From a virus, in the IMG/VR virus record IMGVR_UViG_3300036829_000040, positions 1 through 43,209 of that record: a stretch of DNA of 43,209 bases. The stretch is one strand, 5' to 3'. This document shows positions 37,430 through 43,209 of this stretch, in pieces. The first letter of the stretch is position 1, and every line of letters starts with the position of its first letter. Below the pieces are notes generated by a model. It was not told where the DNA came from, did no database searches, and saw only the letters and a program-made list of their open reading frames with translations. The translations under genes were made by a program, and so were the position numbers.

Positions 37430-38227
37430 TTAAACCAAATGCCTTGTTTGCATGGACATTGCAGCGGCCTTGAGCTTGTCAAGTGCGGCTGCATCATCTT
37501 CCGGCGGGTCAGCTTGGGGGTCAGCCTCTTTCGGGGGTGCCCCTTCCGGTGCCTGCGAAAGTTCTTGTTTGGCAAGCAATTCCGTGAACTGCTTGACAGT
37601 CAGGTCTGAGAGCAATGTGTCGTCGTCCAGCTCGTCAACACCCTTGGACGCCAACACCCTTGCCCCTGTGTTGGATGGAACGACGACAAAGCTACCGTTG
37701 ACCAGCTCGCGAGATACAGTACCCGCCTTTTTATCCCGCTTCTCACGGTAAGCAACAGACACGTACGGTACATGCTTAATTACCTTGCGGGTGTCCTGCG
37801 CGCTGTCTGTTGCGGCCCACTCGCCTTTGCAGATGATCTTACCGTCCACCAATTCTGGTGCAGCAGAACCGACTACGTTCGCCATCTTGTGAATGTGGTC
37901 GTTGACAAACGTGATCTGTTGCGGCAGTGGTGTTTCCCACTCGTCACCCTTGAGTGTTTCGCCGTCCCGGTCGAGTGATTCGTTGGACAGTTCGACCATG
38001 AACGTGCCGGGGAATTCCTCGGCGTTGGCCGATGTGTCCTCGATGGTGGCGTTGACTGCTTTGGTCCGAATCTCCATGTGTCCCTTGTCCTTATCCGCAT
38101 TGTTTGCATGCAAGGCCGCAAGTTGCTTATCAGCATCCGCTTCTGTGTCGTGCGTGCCTTTCACGTCGCCCGTCTCGGTGTTGACGACCTGAAACTTATT
38201 GCCCTGCTTACGCTTTCCGAATGGCAT
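37430..38227 (-). CDS. prohead protease (U35-like)
   Basis: 265 residues from ATG 38227. The core has LSNESLDRDGETLKGDEWET, QITFVNDHIHKMANVVGS (catalytic His region), VPYVSVAYREKRDK (catalytic Ser in a V-S-V strand) and VNGSFVVVPSNTGARVLASK, the U35/S78 prohead protease pattern. The C-terminal 60 residues are acidic and helical, like a scaffold segment. It matures the capsid by cutting scaffold and coat. Confidence 0.85.
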   Translation of the reverse strand: MPFGKRKQGNKFQVVNTETGDVKGTHDTEADADKQLAALHANNADKDKGHMEIRTKAVNATIEDTSANAEEFPGTFMVELSNESLDRDGETLKGDEWETPLPQQITFVNDHIHKMANVVGSAAPELVDGKIICKGEWAATDSAQDTRKVIKHVPYVSVAYREKRDKKAGTVSRELVNGSFVVVPSNTGARVLASKGVDELDDDTLLSDLTVKQFTELLAKQELSQAPEGAPPKEADPQADPPEDDAAALDKLKAAAMSMQTRHLV

Positions 38228-38236
38228 TGTTCCTCC

Positions 38237-38575
38237 TTACACTGACATGGCTACTGCGGCCGACACTGTGCCACCGACGACAGCCGTAGTGATCTTGGCA
38301 CGCAATGCACGCACCGGCGAAGCGGCAACTGCCACAGGCGGAAACGTGGTGCTCGCTGCGTTGGTTGTGACGGCAGCTCCGAGGTTGAACCAGTTCACGG
38401 TGTCGATGCTGCCTTGTAGCTGCACAGCGCCAGCGGTGACACCAGCATTGCTAGTGACCACGAGGACTGAGTTGGCCCGTATCTCGCCTGCATCAATCAC
38501 TGCGCCAACGGTATTCAGCGCCGACTGATTGACCAAGCTTTGGCCGTTGTCATCGAATGCCTGCGGGAATGTCAT
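38237..38575 (-). CDS. small head protein, possible decoration protein, 112 aa
   Basis: ATG 38575 overlaps the portal stop as ATGA. Strand-rich and Ala/Val/Thr-rich (SVLVVTSNAGVTAGAVQLQG, VAVAASPVRALRAKITTAVV) with no charge-rich helices, as in small beta-sandwich decoration or spike proteins. Placed between portal and protease. Family not certain. Confidence 0.6.
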   Translation of the reverse strand: MTFPQAFDDNGQSLVNQSALNTVGAVIDAGEIRANSVLVVTSNAGVTAGAVQLQGSIDTVNWFNLGAAVTTNAASTTFPPVAVAASPVRALRAKITTAVVGGTVSAAVAMSV

Positions 38576-40059
38576 TGGTTACCTTCCATGAGAATGTGCA
38601 GGCAGGCAACCTGAATGTCCTGTCTGTCACTGGGATTTCGATCCATCAGTTTGTGCGCAACCTCGTCCCACGACTTGCCGCGACCAAGACCTGAGAAAAT
38701 CTGATTCATGTACATTTTGGCCTTATCCGTAAGTGCCGGAACACGTTTCGGCAGGTCACCCTGCGGATTCGGATTGCTGTTGTTGCTCGGATGCCCACTC
38801 GGAAGCGCAAGCGGCCCAGCCGGTGTCGGTGGTTCTGGCGGATTAAGCGCCATCTCAAGGGATTTGAGAGCCTGGTTGCCGAACAGTTGGTCAGCATCGG
38901 GTCCAGCATCGCCGAGACCGAGCCAGCTTCGCCCTTCGGAGGGCTTAAGTACGAAGCTCTGCACGAGCTGCACGATAGCCGGTGCCAGTATCTCGATGTC
39001 CGCGCGCAACGAGTTGTTGACCTCGAAGCGAAATTCCTTGGGACCGTTAAACTCACAGCCGACATAGAAGTCGAACGTGGACTCCAAATCCCTGAGCCGA
39101 TGGTCGATGCTGGACTTATAGATGTCTTTGGTGATGACAGGCAGCGCTGTCGCGTTGGTGTTCTCATTGATCTGTGCCGCAGCAGGGTTCAGATCATAGA
39201 CCTCAAAACACTCGTCCCGGTTGAGCTTTCGAGTTTCAATGTACTGCATTTCCTCCGCGTCGAGCTGCATCCGCGTGGCGGTCACTTCATCCTCTAGCAG
39301 CATCACACCACCCGCACCATCAACGCCGCTGGAAGACTGCACAGCAGCTTCTAGCCGCTTAAATCCCGCTTCCCCCAGCACTTTCGGCGTCGTCAACACG
39401 TAGCTAGGTCGCATCATGTTGTCTGACAATGCTTTTGACGCTCGTCGCAGCGAATCCTCGTTCATGAGAGTCTGTCTCAGCGGTTCCATACGTGACAGTC
39501 CGCGCATTCTGTTGTCAGGATTGTAGCGGCGGAACGGCACAATCTCCGACTCTGGAAACCACATGTCAGGCATGCCGGTGAACCCGTACAACAGACCACC
39601 GTCGTCGCTGCGGTGCACGTAGGTGTTTACGGGGTGCATCGGTACGAATCCCATTATCTTGCCGCGTGATCCGTCGCTGGTGGGCACCCGGTTCTTGACG
39701 AGATACGCCTCACCATATGTCTCGTACGTAGTCGAAACCCAGTGGTAAAACTTGAACCGGTCTAGCGTCGAGCACGGATTGCGCATCAGTTTGGCATACG
39801 GCCCTTTACGATCCAACACGTCCCCGCTGTCTGGTGCTGTATCGTAAACTCCGACAGACAGTTTCGCGATCAGGTTCGCAATCTTGTCGATTGCAGTGAA
39901 CAAGTGTGGCTGTACACGGTACATCAGCCCGTAGGTTGCGACCTGTGTCTGTAGCTGAATCCCGGTGCGAGGCGCGAAGTATGCCTCTGTCAGTTGCGGT
40001 GCTGTCTCGGCGAACGCTTGTGGCGCGATTGTACGGAATACGCCGCTACTCATCAGCAT
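38572..40059 (-). CDS. portal protein
   Basis: 495 residues. ATG 40059 has AGGAG 8 bases upstream; a longer in-frame form to 40110 overlaps the upstream gene. Hallmarks of HK97-type portals: LMRNPCSTLDRFKFYHW, GEAYLVKNRVP, VNTYVHRSDDGGLLYGF, RYNPDNRMRGLSRMEPLRQT and DECFEVYDLNPAAAQINENT followed by a long helix. C-terminal Pro/Asn linker plus a helical tail (RGKSWDEVAHKLMDRNP). Forms the DNA gate of the head. Confidence 0.9.
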   Translation of the reverse strand: MLMSSGVFRTIAPQAFAETAPQLTEAYFAPRTGIQLQTQVATYGLMYRVQPHLFTAIDKIANLIAKLSVGVYDTAPDSGDVLDRKGPYAKLMRNPCSTLDRFKFYHWVSTTYETYGEAYLVKNRVPTSDGSRGKIMGFVPMHPVNTYVHRSDDGGLLYGFTGMPDMWFPESEIVPFRRYNPDNRMRGLSRMEPLRQTLMNEDSLRRASKALSDNMMRPSYVLTTPKVLGEAGFKRLEAAVQSSSGVDGAGGVMLLEDEVTATRMQLDAEEMQYIETRKLNRDECFEVYDLNPAAAQINENTNATALPVITKDIYKSSIDHRLRDLESTFDFYVGCEFNGPKEFRFEVNNSLRADIEILAPAIVQLVQSFVLKPSEGRSWLGLGDAGPDADQLFGNQALKSLEMALNPPEPPTPAGPLALPSGHPSNNSNPNPQGDLPKRVPALTDKAKMYMNQIFSGLGRGKSWDEVAHKLMDRNPSDRQDIQVACLHILMEGNQ

Positions 40060-40357
40060 TCGCAATCTCCTGAATCTCTTGGTAGTACAGGATGTTTCGG
40101 TACGGCACATGCAGTTGCCCCGGTGCTGCCGCCATCACGGCAGCGCCAGGGTTAGTCGGCGTGATCCGAACATCCTCGAAAGTCCAATAGTTCCAACGCT
40201 TTCCGGTACATAATGCTATGAAAGCGCCCTCGTTATGCTTCAAAGTCACTGCATAACGTACAGCCTTAATACGCCTTTGCCGCAGAAACACAACTAAAGC
40301 TGCGGCACAAGCTACCTGGATTACCGAAAGTCCAAGCAGCGCAACGTCAGCCAGCAT
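40046..40357 (-). CDS. membrane-anchored small protein, 103 aa
   Basis: Start ATG 40357 overlaps the terminase stop (TGATG); the 27-codon extension is in the terminase. Residues 1-32 (MLADVALLGLSVIQVACAAA then LVVFLRQRRIK) form one membrane segment with a basic stop-transfer. The remainder is soluble with KRWNYWTFEDVRITPTNPGA and ends EIQEIANADE. A similar protein between terminase and portal is occasionally seen; unknown role. Confidence 0.68.
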   Translation of the reverse strand: MLADVALLGLSVIQVACAAALVVFLRQRRIKAVRYAVTLKHNEGAFIALCTGKRWNYWTFEDVRITPTNPGAAVMAAAPGQLHVPYRNILYYQEIQEIANADE

Positions 40358-42000
40358 CAAAATCCTCGTCTCTGTATCACTCGCACGTCTCGCGTGGCGT
40401 AGATGCTGACCGCTTCCGGCAGGTGATCCATGCCCCACACGGCACCAATGGCGGCATATAAAGGTGCCGTATCTGTTGGTGATCGGCGAATATCAATACG
40501 CCACCCACCGCCAGGGTTGATAAGCGGAATCGCAGTTGCCGCAGCAACATCCATCCCTTTGTGAGGCAGATGCTCGATTGCTTTCTGAGACAGACGATCT
40601 GTAATGTCAGCATGAGCCGCTTGCACGTCAGGGCCGGTCCACTCGATAATCGGGAGTCGTGCGTCGTCACCGTTATCCAGCTTGGCATTTCGCAAGTCCT
40701 CTAACAGATTAACCGTTGGTGCGCCAGCCTCAGACCGAATGACTATGCCTTTGTAGGTATCTCGCGTATCAACCAATTCCTTTACAACCCAGTCGATTCC
40801 AGGCTGATCCTGCGAAATGCCAACTACCGCAATGTCGCTGTTCTGATACACACTAGGCGTGGTGCGCTCATACCGACCGGCACGTGCGATGAACGCCGCA
40901 TCCCTACGCGACGAAACTTCCACGCACACAACGATTTCCGCGTCCTCGCCGGGTGTAGCTTCCGGGTCACGGGTAGCGTCCCACGTTCCTTGCGGGAACG
41001 GCCCACCGTCTGCACCGGGAACGAACCGGCACAGCACTTCCATGTCATACTCAAGCGGCGGCGTAGAGCGAAGCGCCGCAAGCAAACTGCGCGTTGTAGG
41101 ACAGTTGATCGTAACCTCGCTGTGGTTCAACGACGGATTGGCCTGCGCCAACGCATCAATGTCGGTGCGCTTCGCATCGGGCGGTGCAGACCACTCAAAG
41201 AATCCCGTGGTGATTTCATCCCAACCGTCCGGTAGGTCAACTTCATCGACCCCGGCCCAGATGTCCGAATCCGCGCCCAACAGCTCCGCGTCGTCGTCCC
41301 CGTCAGGCCAGCCAAGTTCCCTGTGCGCCAACGCTCTCTGATACCGCAGAACGACGCCCAGAGCGTCACCAGCGTTGGAGAATGCGAACGCTTGCGCAAA
41401 CGGTCTGGCGTTCATCGTGTTCGTCACAGAGGCCCACGAATCGAACGAATGATGCTCTCGCAGTTCGTCTAACAGAATCAGATCACCGGAGAAGCCACGA
41501 GCGCCGCGACGGCTCGCTGCGGCTACCCGATACTCGCAACCGTTGTCGAGGTTAAAGAACTTGGGATGACCGAAGTTTCGTTCCTCAATCATCTCGTTGA
41601 GCTCGTCGTCCAACTCAGCCAGTGCGAGACAGTCTTTCCACGCTTCCTCGCTGCGGTCGAGGTTCTGCGCTGTGCCGATCACTAGGCCGGATTCCAGTGA
41701 GTACATGTGCCACAACGCCAGAATATTCTCTACGGTAGTTTTTCCGTTCTGGCGGGCAACCATCGTGAGAACAATGCGGAAGCGGTAAAGCGTGTTCGTC
41801 TCATCCAGCTCTAGGGCATGGTTCAAAAGCCATATCTGCCAAGAGAATAGCGCGATTCCCAGTATCTTGGTGGCGAACGCTATCGCTGCCGGTCCGTCTG
41901 TGTACTCGTCCAGCAGCTCACCGGTGAGCGGATTACAGTGCGCTGCAAGCGGTTTGGTGTAGATTCTCGGAGTTGTCTTGCCGAGAACCGCTGTGGGCAC
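40357..42000 (-). CDS. terL: terminase large subunit
   Basis: 547 residues from GTG 42000. Walker A-like VARQNGKTT at residues 81-89 and Walker B LILLDEL near 174-180 in the ATPase half, with the coupling motif in ASVTNTMNARPFAQAFAFSN. The C-terminal nuclease half has AEIVVCVEVSSRRDAAFIAR and a later acidic site at VAVVGISQD-like strands and WGMDHLPEAVSIYATRD. Packages DNA into the head with the small subunit. Confidence 0.93.
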   Translation of the reverse strand: MPTAVLGKTTPRIYTKPLAAHCNPLTGELLDEYTDGPAAIAFATKILGIALFSWQIWLLNHALELDETNTLYRFRIVLTMVARQNGKTTVENILALWHMYSLESGLVIGTAQNLDRSEEAWKDCLALAELDDELNEMIEERNFGHPKFFNLDNGCEYRVAAASRRGARGFSGDLILLDELREHHSFDSWASVTNTMNARPFAQAFAFSNAGDALGVVLRYQRALAHRELGWPDGDDDAELLGADSDIWAGVDEVDLPDGWDEITTGFFEWSAPPDAKRTDIDALAQANPSLNHSEVTINCPTTRSLLAALRSTPPLEYDMEVLCRFVPGADGGPFPQGTWDATRDPEATPGEDAEIVVCVEVSSRRDAAFIARAGRYERTTPSVYQNSDIAVVGISQDQPGIDWVVKELVDTRDTYKGIVIRSEAGAPTVNLLEDLRNAKLDNGDDARLPIIEWTGPDVQAAHADITDRLSQKAIEHLPHKGMDVAAATAIPLINPGGGWRIDIRRSPTDTAPLYAAIGAVWGMDHLPEAVSIYATRDVRVIQRRGF

Positions 42001-42002
42001 TG

Positions 42003-42185
42003 CTAGTACCAGTAGCGTCTACCGCCGACGCTGCGACCGCTGGCGGACAGCAGCAACAGGATCAAGCCGACGACAACACCAATCCAGCCCAAAACCGTTA
42101 GCACATGGACGATTCCGGGAGGCACAGCCACCACGTCAGGCAGCAGCCACGCCACCAGCAGCAGAATGATTCCGAGAACGATCAT
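42003..42185 (-). CDS. small two-span membrane protein, 60 aa
   Basis: ATG 42185 overlaps the previous stop as ATGA. Two hydrophobic segments, MIVLGIILLLVAWLLPDVVA and a second VLGWIGVVVGLILLLLSAS, then a basic tail SGRSVGGRRYWY. Holin-like in layout, but located upstream of the terminase rather than in the lysis region. Role unknown. Confidence 0.65.
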   Translation of the reverse strand: MIVLGIILLLVAWLLPDVVAVPPGIVHVLTVLGWIGVVVGLILLLLSASGRSVGGRRYWY

Positions 42186-42412
42186 GGCTTGTTGCTTTCG
42201 CCGGTCGGATCTTCACCGACATGCTTACGCTTATTCGGGTCCAGCTTTGGGTTGTCCCACTGCGTCACCGGCACTCCCCGCGCGTTGAGCTTCGCGGACT
42301 TGGCGGGCGCGCTGGATCGCTTGCTGGACTTGCTCTTTGGGGTTACGCGCTGACTCGACTTGTTGGTCACCGTCCCCGACGCTTCCGCTGTCCTGACTTC
42401 CGTTTCGCCCAT
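42182..42412 (-). CDS. small basic protein overlapping the upstream ORF, 76 aa
   Basis: ATG 42412 with an excellent ribosome site (AGAGAGGA, 7 bases) located inside the upstream ORF. The product has Ser/Lys-rich N-terminal half (SKSSKRSSAPAKSAKLNARG) then VPVTQWDNPKLDPNKRKH, a likely nucleic-acid binding protein. It overlaps ORF 42231-42539 by 182 bases in another frame. Downstream part clearly coding by its end coupling with the next gene. Confidence 0.65.
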   Translation of the reverse strand: MGETEVRTAEASGTVTNKSSQRVTPKSKSSKRSSAPAKSAKLNARGVPVTQWDNPKLDPNKRKHVGEDPTGESNKP

Positions 42413-42539
42413 TTCCGATTCCTCTCTTTAGGTGTGGATGCTGTTGCAACCACTGATCTTCGGGCACTTCCTCATTGTTGATGAAGTGATGGCGGTTGCC
42501 GTCGTCGTCGTATGAGGCGTACAGGTTGTTGATTGTCAT
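42231..42539 (-). CDS. hypothetical protein overlapping the next gene out of frame, 102 aa
   Basis: ATG 42539 overlaps the small terminase stop as ATGA. The first 40 residues (MTINNLYASYDDDGNRHHFI then NNEEVPEDQWLQQHPHLKRG) look genuine. The rest is Gly/Ser and Gln/Arg rich (NPKEQVQQAIQRARQVREAQ) and lies over the next gene in another frame. As at 1681, the start of the overlapping gene is 127 bases downstream of this one's start; either a true overlap or loss of an old stop. Function unknown. Confidence 0.5.
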   Translation of the reverse strand: MTINNLYASYDDDGNRHHFINNEEVPEDQWLQQHPHLKRGIGNGRNGSQDSGSVGDGDQQVESARNPKEQVQQAIQRARQVREAQRAGSAGDAVGQPKAGPE

Positions 42540-43072
42540 TGTGCCCGTTTCACTTTCGTCAGATTGCCTACGGTAGCCAACCGACCGCCCGACTTTTTAC
42601 GCCCAGTCGCGCTAGTCTTAGCCTTGTCGCCATGCAGATCAGCAAGTATCGCCATGATCTGCTTCGTCGTCGTTGTGTGAATACTCGACATCTTGGGCGT
42701 ATCAACGATTTTCGCCAGATTACGCGCAGCGACGACGAGAGCCGGTCGCTCTACTGCGCGAGCCAGCCCTTCGCACTCTTTGATGACAGCCGATTCCATC
42801 GCCCCGACAGCTTTCGAGACTGAAACATCTGATTCAGTTCGTTTCACCGGCTTCGCCGTACGTACCCTGCCCTGACTCTTGACATACCGTGCCTCACGTT
42901 TCGCCGATAGCTCATCAGCTTGAGTTTGGCGCTGCTGCTTACGCCTCGCACGACCCTCGCGGTTGTACTTGTTGATCGCTGCCTTGCATATCGGACAGTC
43001 GCAGTAGTACGGCTTGCGGGCACCCTTCAATCCATGGGGTATGCCGTCGTCAGTTTTGCCGGTTACAGACAC
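42536..43072 (-). CDS. terS: terminase small subunit (putative)
   Basis: 178 residues from GTG 43072. The N-terminus (KGARKPYYCDCPICKAAINK then YNREGRARRKQ) carries C-D-C-P-I-C, a small zinc knuckle in front of a basic helix, as in actinophage small terminases. Helical core (SVSKAVGAMESAVIKECEGL, LVVAARNLAKIVDT) and a Lys-rich C-terminus. It lies upstream of the large terminase and near the window end, where the genome end (cos or pac) may be. It also contains palindrome copy E. Confidence 0.7.
   Translation of the reverse strand: MSVTGKTDDGIPHGLKGARKPYYCDCPICKAAINKYNREGRARRKQQRQTQADELSAKREARYVKSQGRVRTAKPVKRTESDVSVSKAVGAMESAVIKECEGLARAVERPALVVAARNLAKIVDTPKMSSIHTTTTKQIMAILADLHGDKAKTSATGRKKSGGRLATVGNLTKVKRAQ
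42820..42837. repeat. 18-bp dispersed palindrome, copy E
   Basis: CTGAAACATCTGATTCAG inside the small terminase gene, read in the minus frame as T-E-S-D-V-S. One arm mismatch. It occupies the same codon phase as copies A and B. Confidence 0.62.
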
Positions 43073-43128
43073 TTGCGTTGCTCGTTTCGGATAATTCGGT
43101 CGTCTCGAAAGTCGTTATCCCACACCAT
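43063..43128 (-). CDS. tiny ORF overlapping the small terminase start, 21 aa
   Basis: ATG 43128 to TAA 43063, product MVWDNDFRDDRIIRNEQRKC-L, overlapping the GTG of the small terminase by 10 bases in another frame. A weak ribosome-like GAGATTGAAAG precedes it. Could be a coupling leader peptide for terminase translation; support is thin. Confidence 0.35.
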   Translation of the reverse strand: MVWDNDFRDDRIIRNEQRKCL

Positions 43129-43209
43129 CTTTCAATCTCACTGTTTTCGCAGGTCAGAGGCACTTTCTAGCGAGATTTTCTGGATTTCCTTCTCCGCGAA
43201 AATCCCGAG
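43129..43209. other. non-coding right edge
   Basis: No gene. In the leftward direction this is the leader to the packaging genes and could hold a late promoter or the genome end; no confident promoter, cos site or terminal repeat could be identified. Confidence 0.4.

Noticed and set aside
38690-38707. Possible sixth copy of the 18-bp palindrome (TCTGATTCAT in the portal gene)
   Set aside because: Only one arm matches; the other arm and centre do not follow the motif.
1-43209. tRNA genes, CRISPR arrays, transposases, integrase and attachment site
   Set aside because: No T-arm plus acceptor combination, spaced repeats, transposase motif or recombinase motif was found by reading; a covariance search was not possible.

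Overview
The window looks like most of the genome of a tailed siphovirus of a mycolic-acid actinobacterium, probably Mycobacterium or a relative. Nearly every gene is on the minus strand, and most neighbours overlap by a few bases (ATGA, GTGA, TGATG, TAATG), so the map is read from high to low coordinates. The host inference rests on a DUF732-type secreted protein (6994-7332), a PE-PPE-like secreted serine hydrolase (13459-14316), a DUF1906-type endolysin, and tail and terminase families typical of actinobacteriophages. No integrase, immunity repressor or tRNA gene was recognised. The early gene at the left edge is cut off, so more genome lies to the left and lifestyle cannot be decided.

Structural half, right to left: small terminase (43072), two overlapping small ORFs, a small membrane protein, large terminase, a membrane-anchored protein, portal, a small putative decoration protein, U35-like prohead protease, HK97-fold major capsid, a run of connector and neck genes, tail terminator, major tail protein, the two tail-assembly chaperone products joined by a -1 frameshift at GGGGAAA, a 1329-aa tape measure with two peptidoglycan-hydrolase-like domains, then about 10 kb of minor tail and fibre genes. 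One fibre gene carries a GH5-type (mannanase-like) glycosidase.

Lysis and host-envelope region (about 17.5-12.2 kb): two tiny membrane proteins, a papain/C39-like cysteine peptidase, a YegP-like protein, an HNH endonuclease, a zinc-ribbon microprotein, the DUF1906 endolysin, a 31-aa membrane protein, one plus-strand gene (14406-14678) of unknown function, the secreted PE-PPE-like hydrolase, a holin-like protein and several more small membrane proteins. Hairpins after 12179 probably end this late operon.

Control region and early half (about 12.1-0 kb): a non-coding stretch of about 700 bases holds a good leftward sigma-A-type promoter (TTGACA-16-TAGGAT) overlapping a 20-bp palindrome and followed by a long leader. 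Below it is a module in which seven genes share the start-associated sequence AGATTGGAGACAA; in six of them two stem-loops lie upstream whose stems differ in sequence but keep pairing. The module includes a Ycf46-like AAA ATPase, its unknown companion genes and the DUF732 protein. An intrinsic terminator at 6804-6838 closes this block. Further left are a ParB/HTH protein, a single-stranded-DNA-binding protein, a second protein with an SSB-like acidic tail, a P-loop protein, a SLOG-type protein, several small zinc-finger proteins and the start of a RecB/Cas4-like exonuclease.

Two repeat systems stand out. One is the stop-to-start structured RNA cassettes of the early module. The other is a set of five 18-bp palindromes (CTGAAtCAnnTGntTCAG) at about 1.3, 4.0, 14.7, 35.8 and 42.8 kb, both inside and between genes, which look like binding sites for one phage protein.
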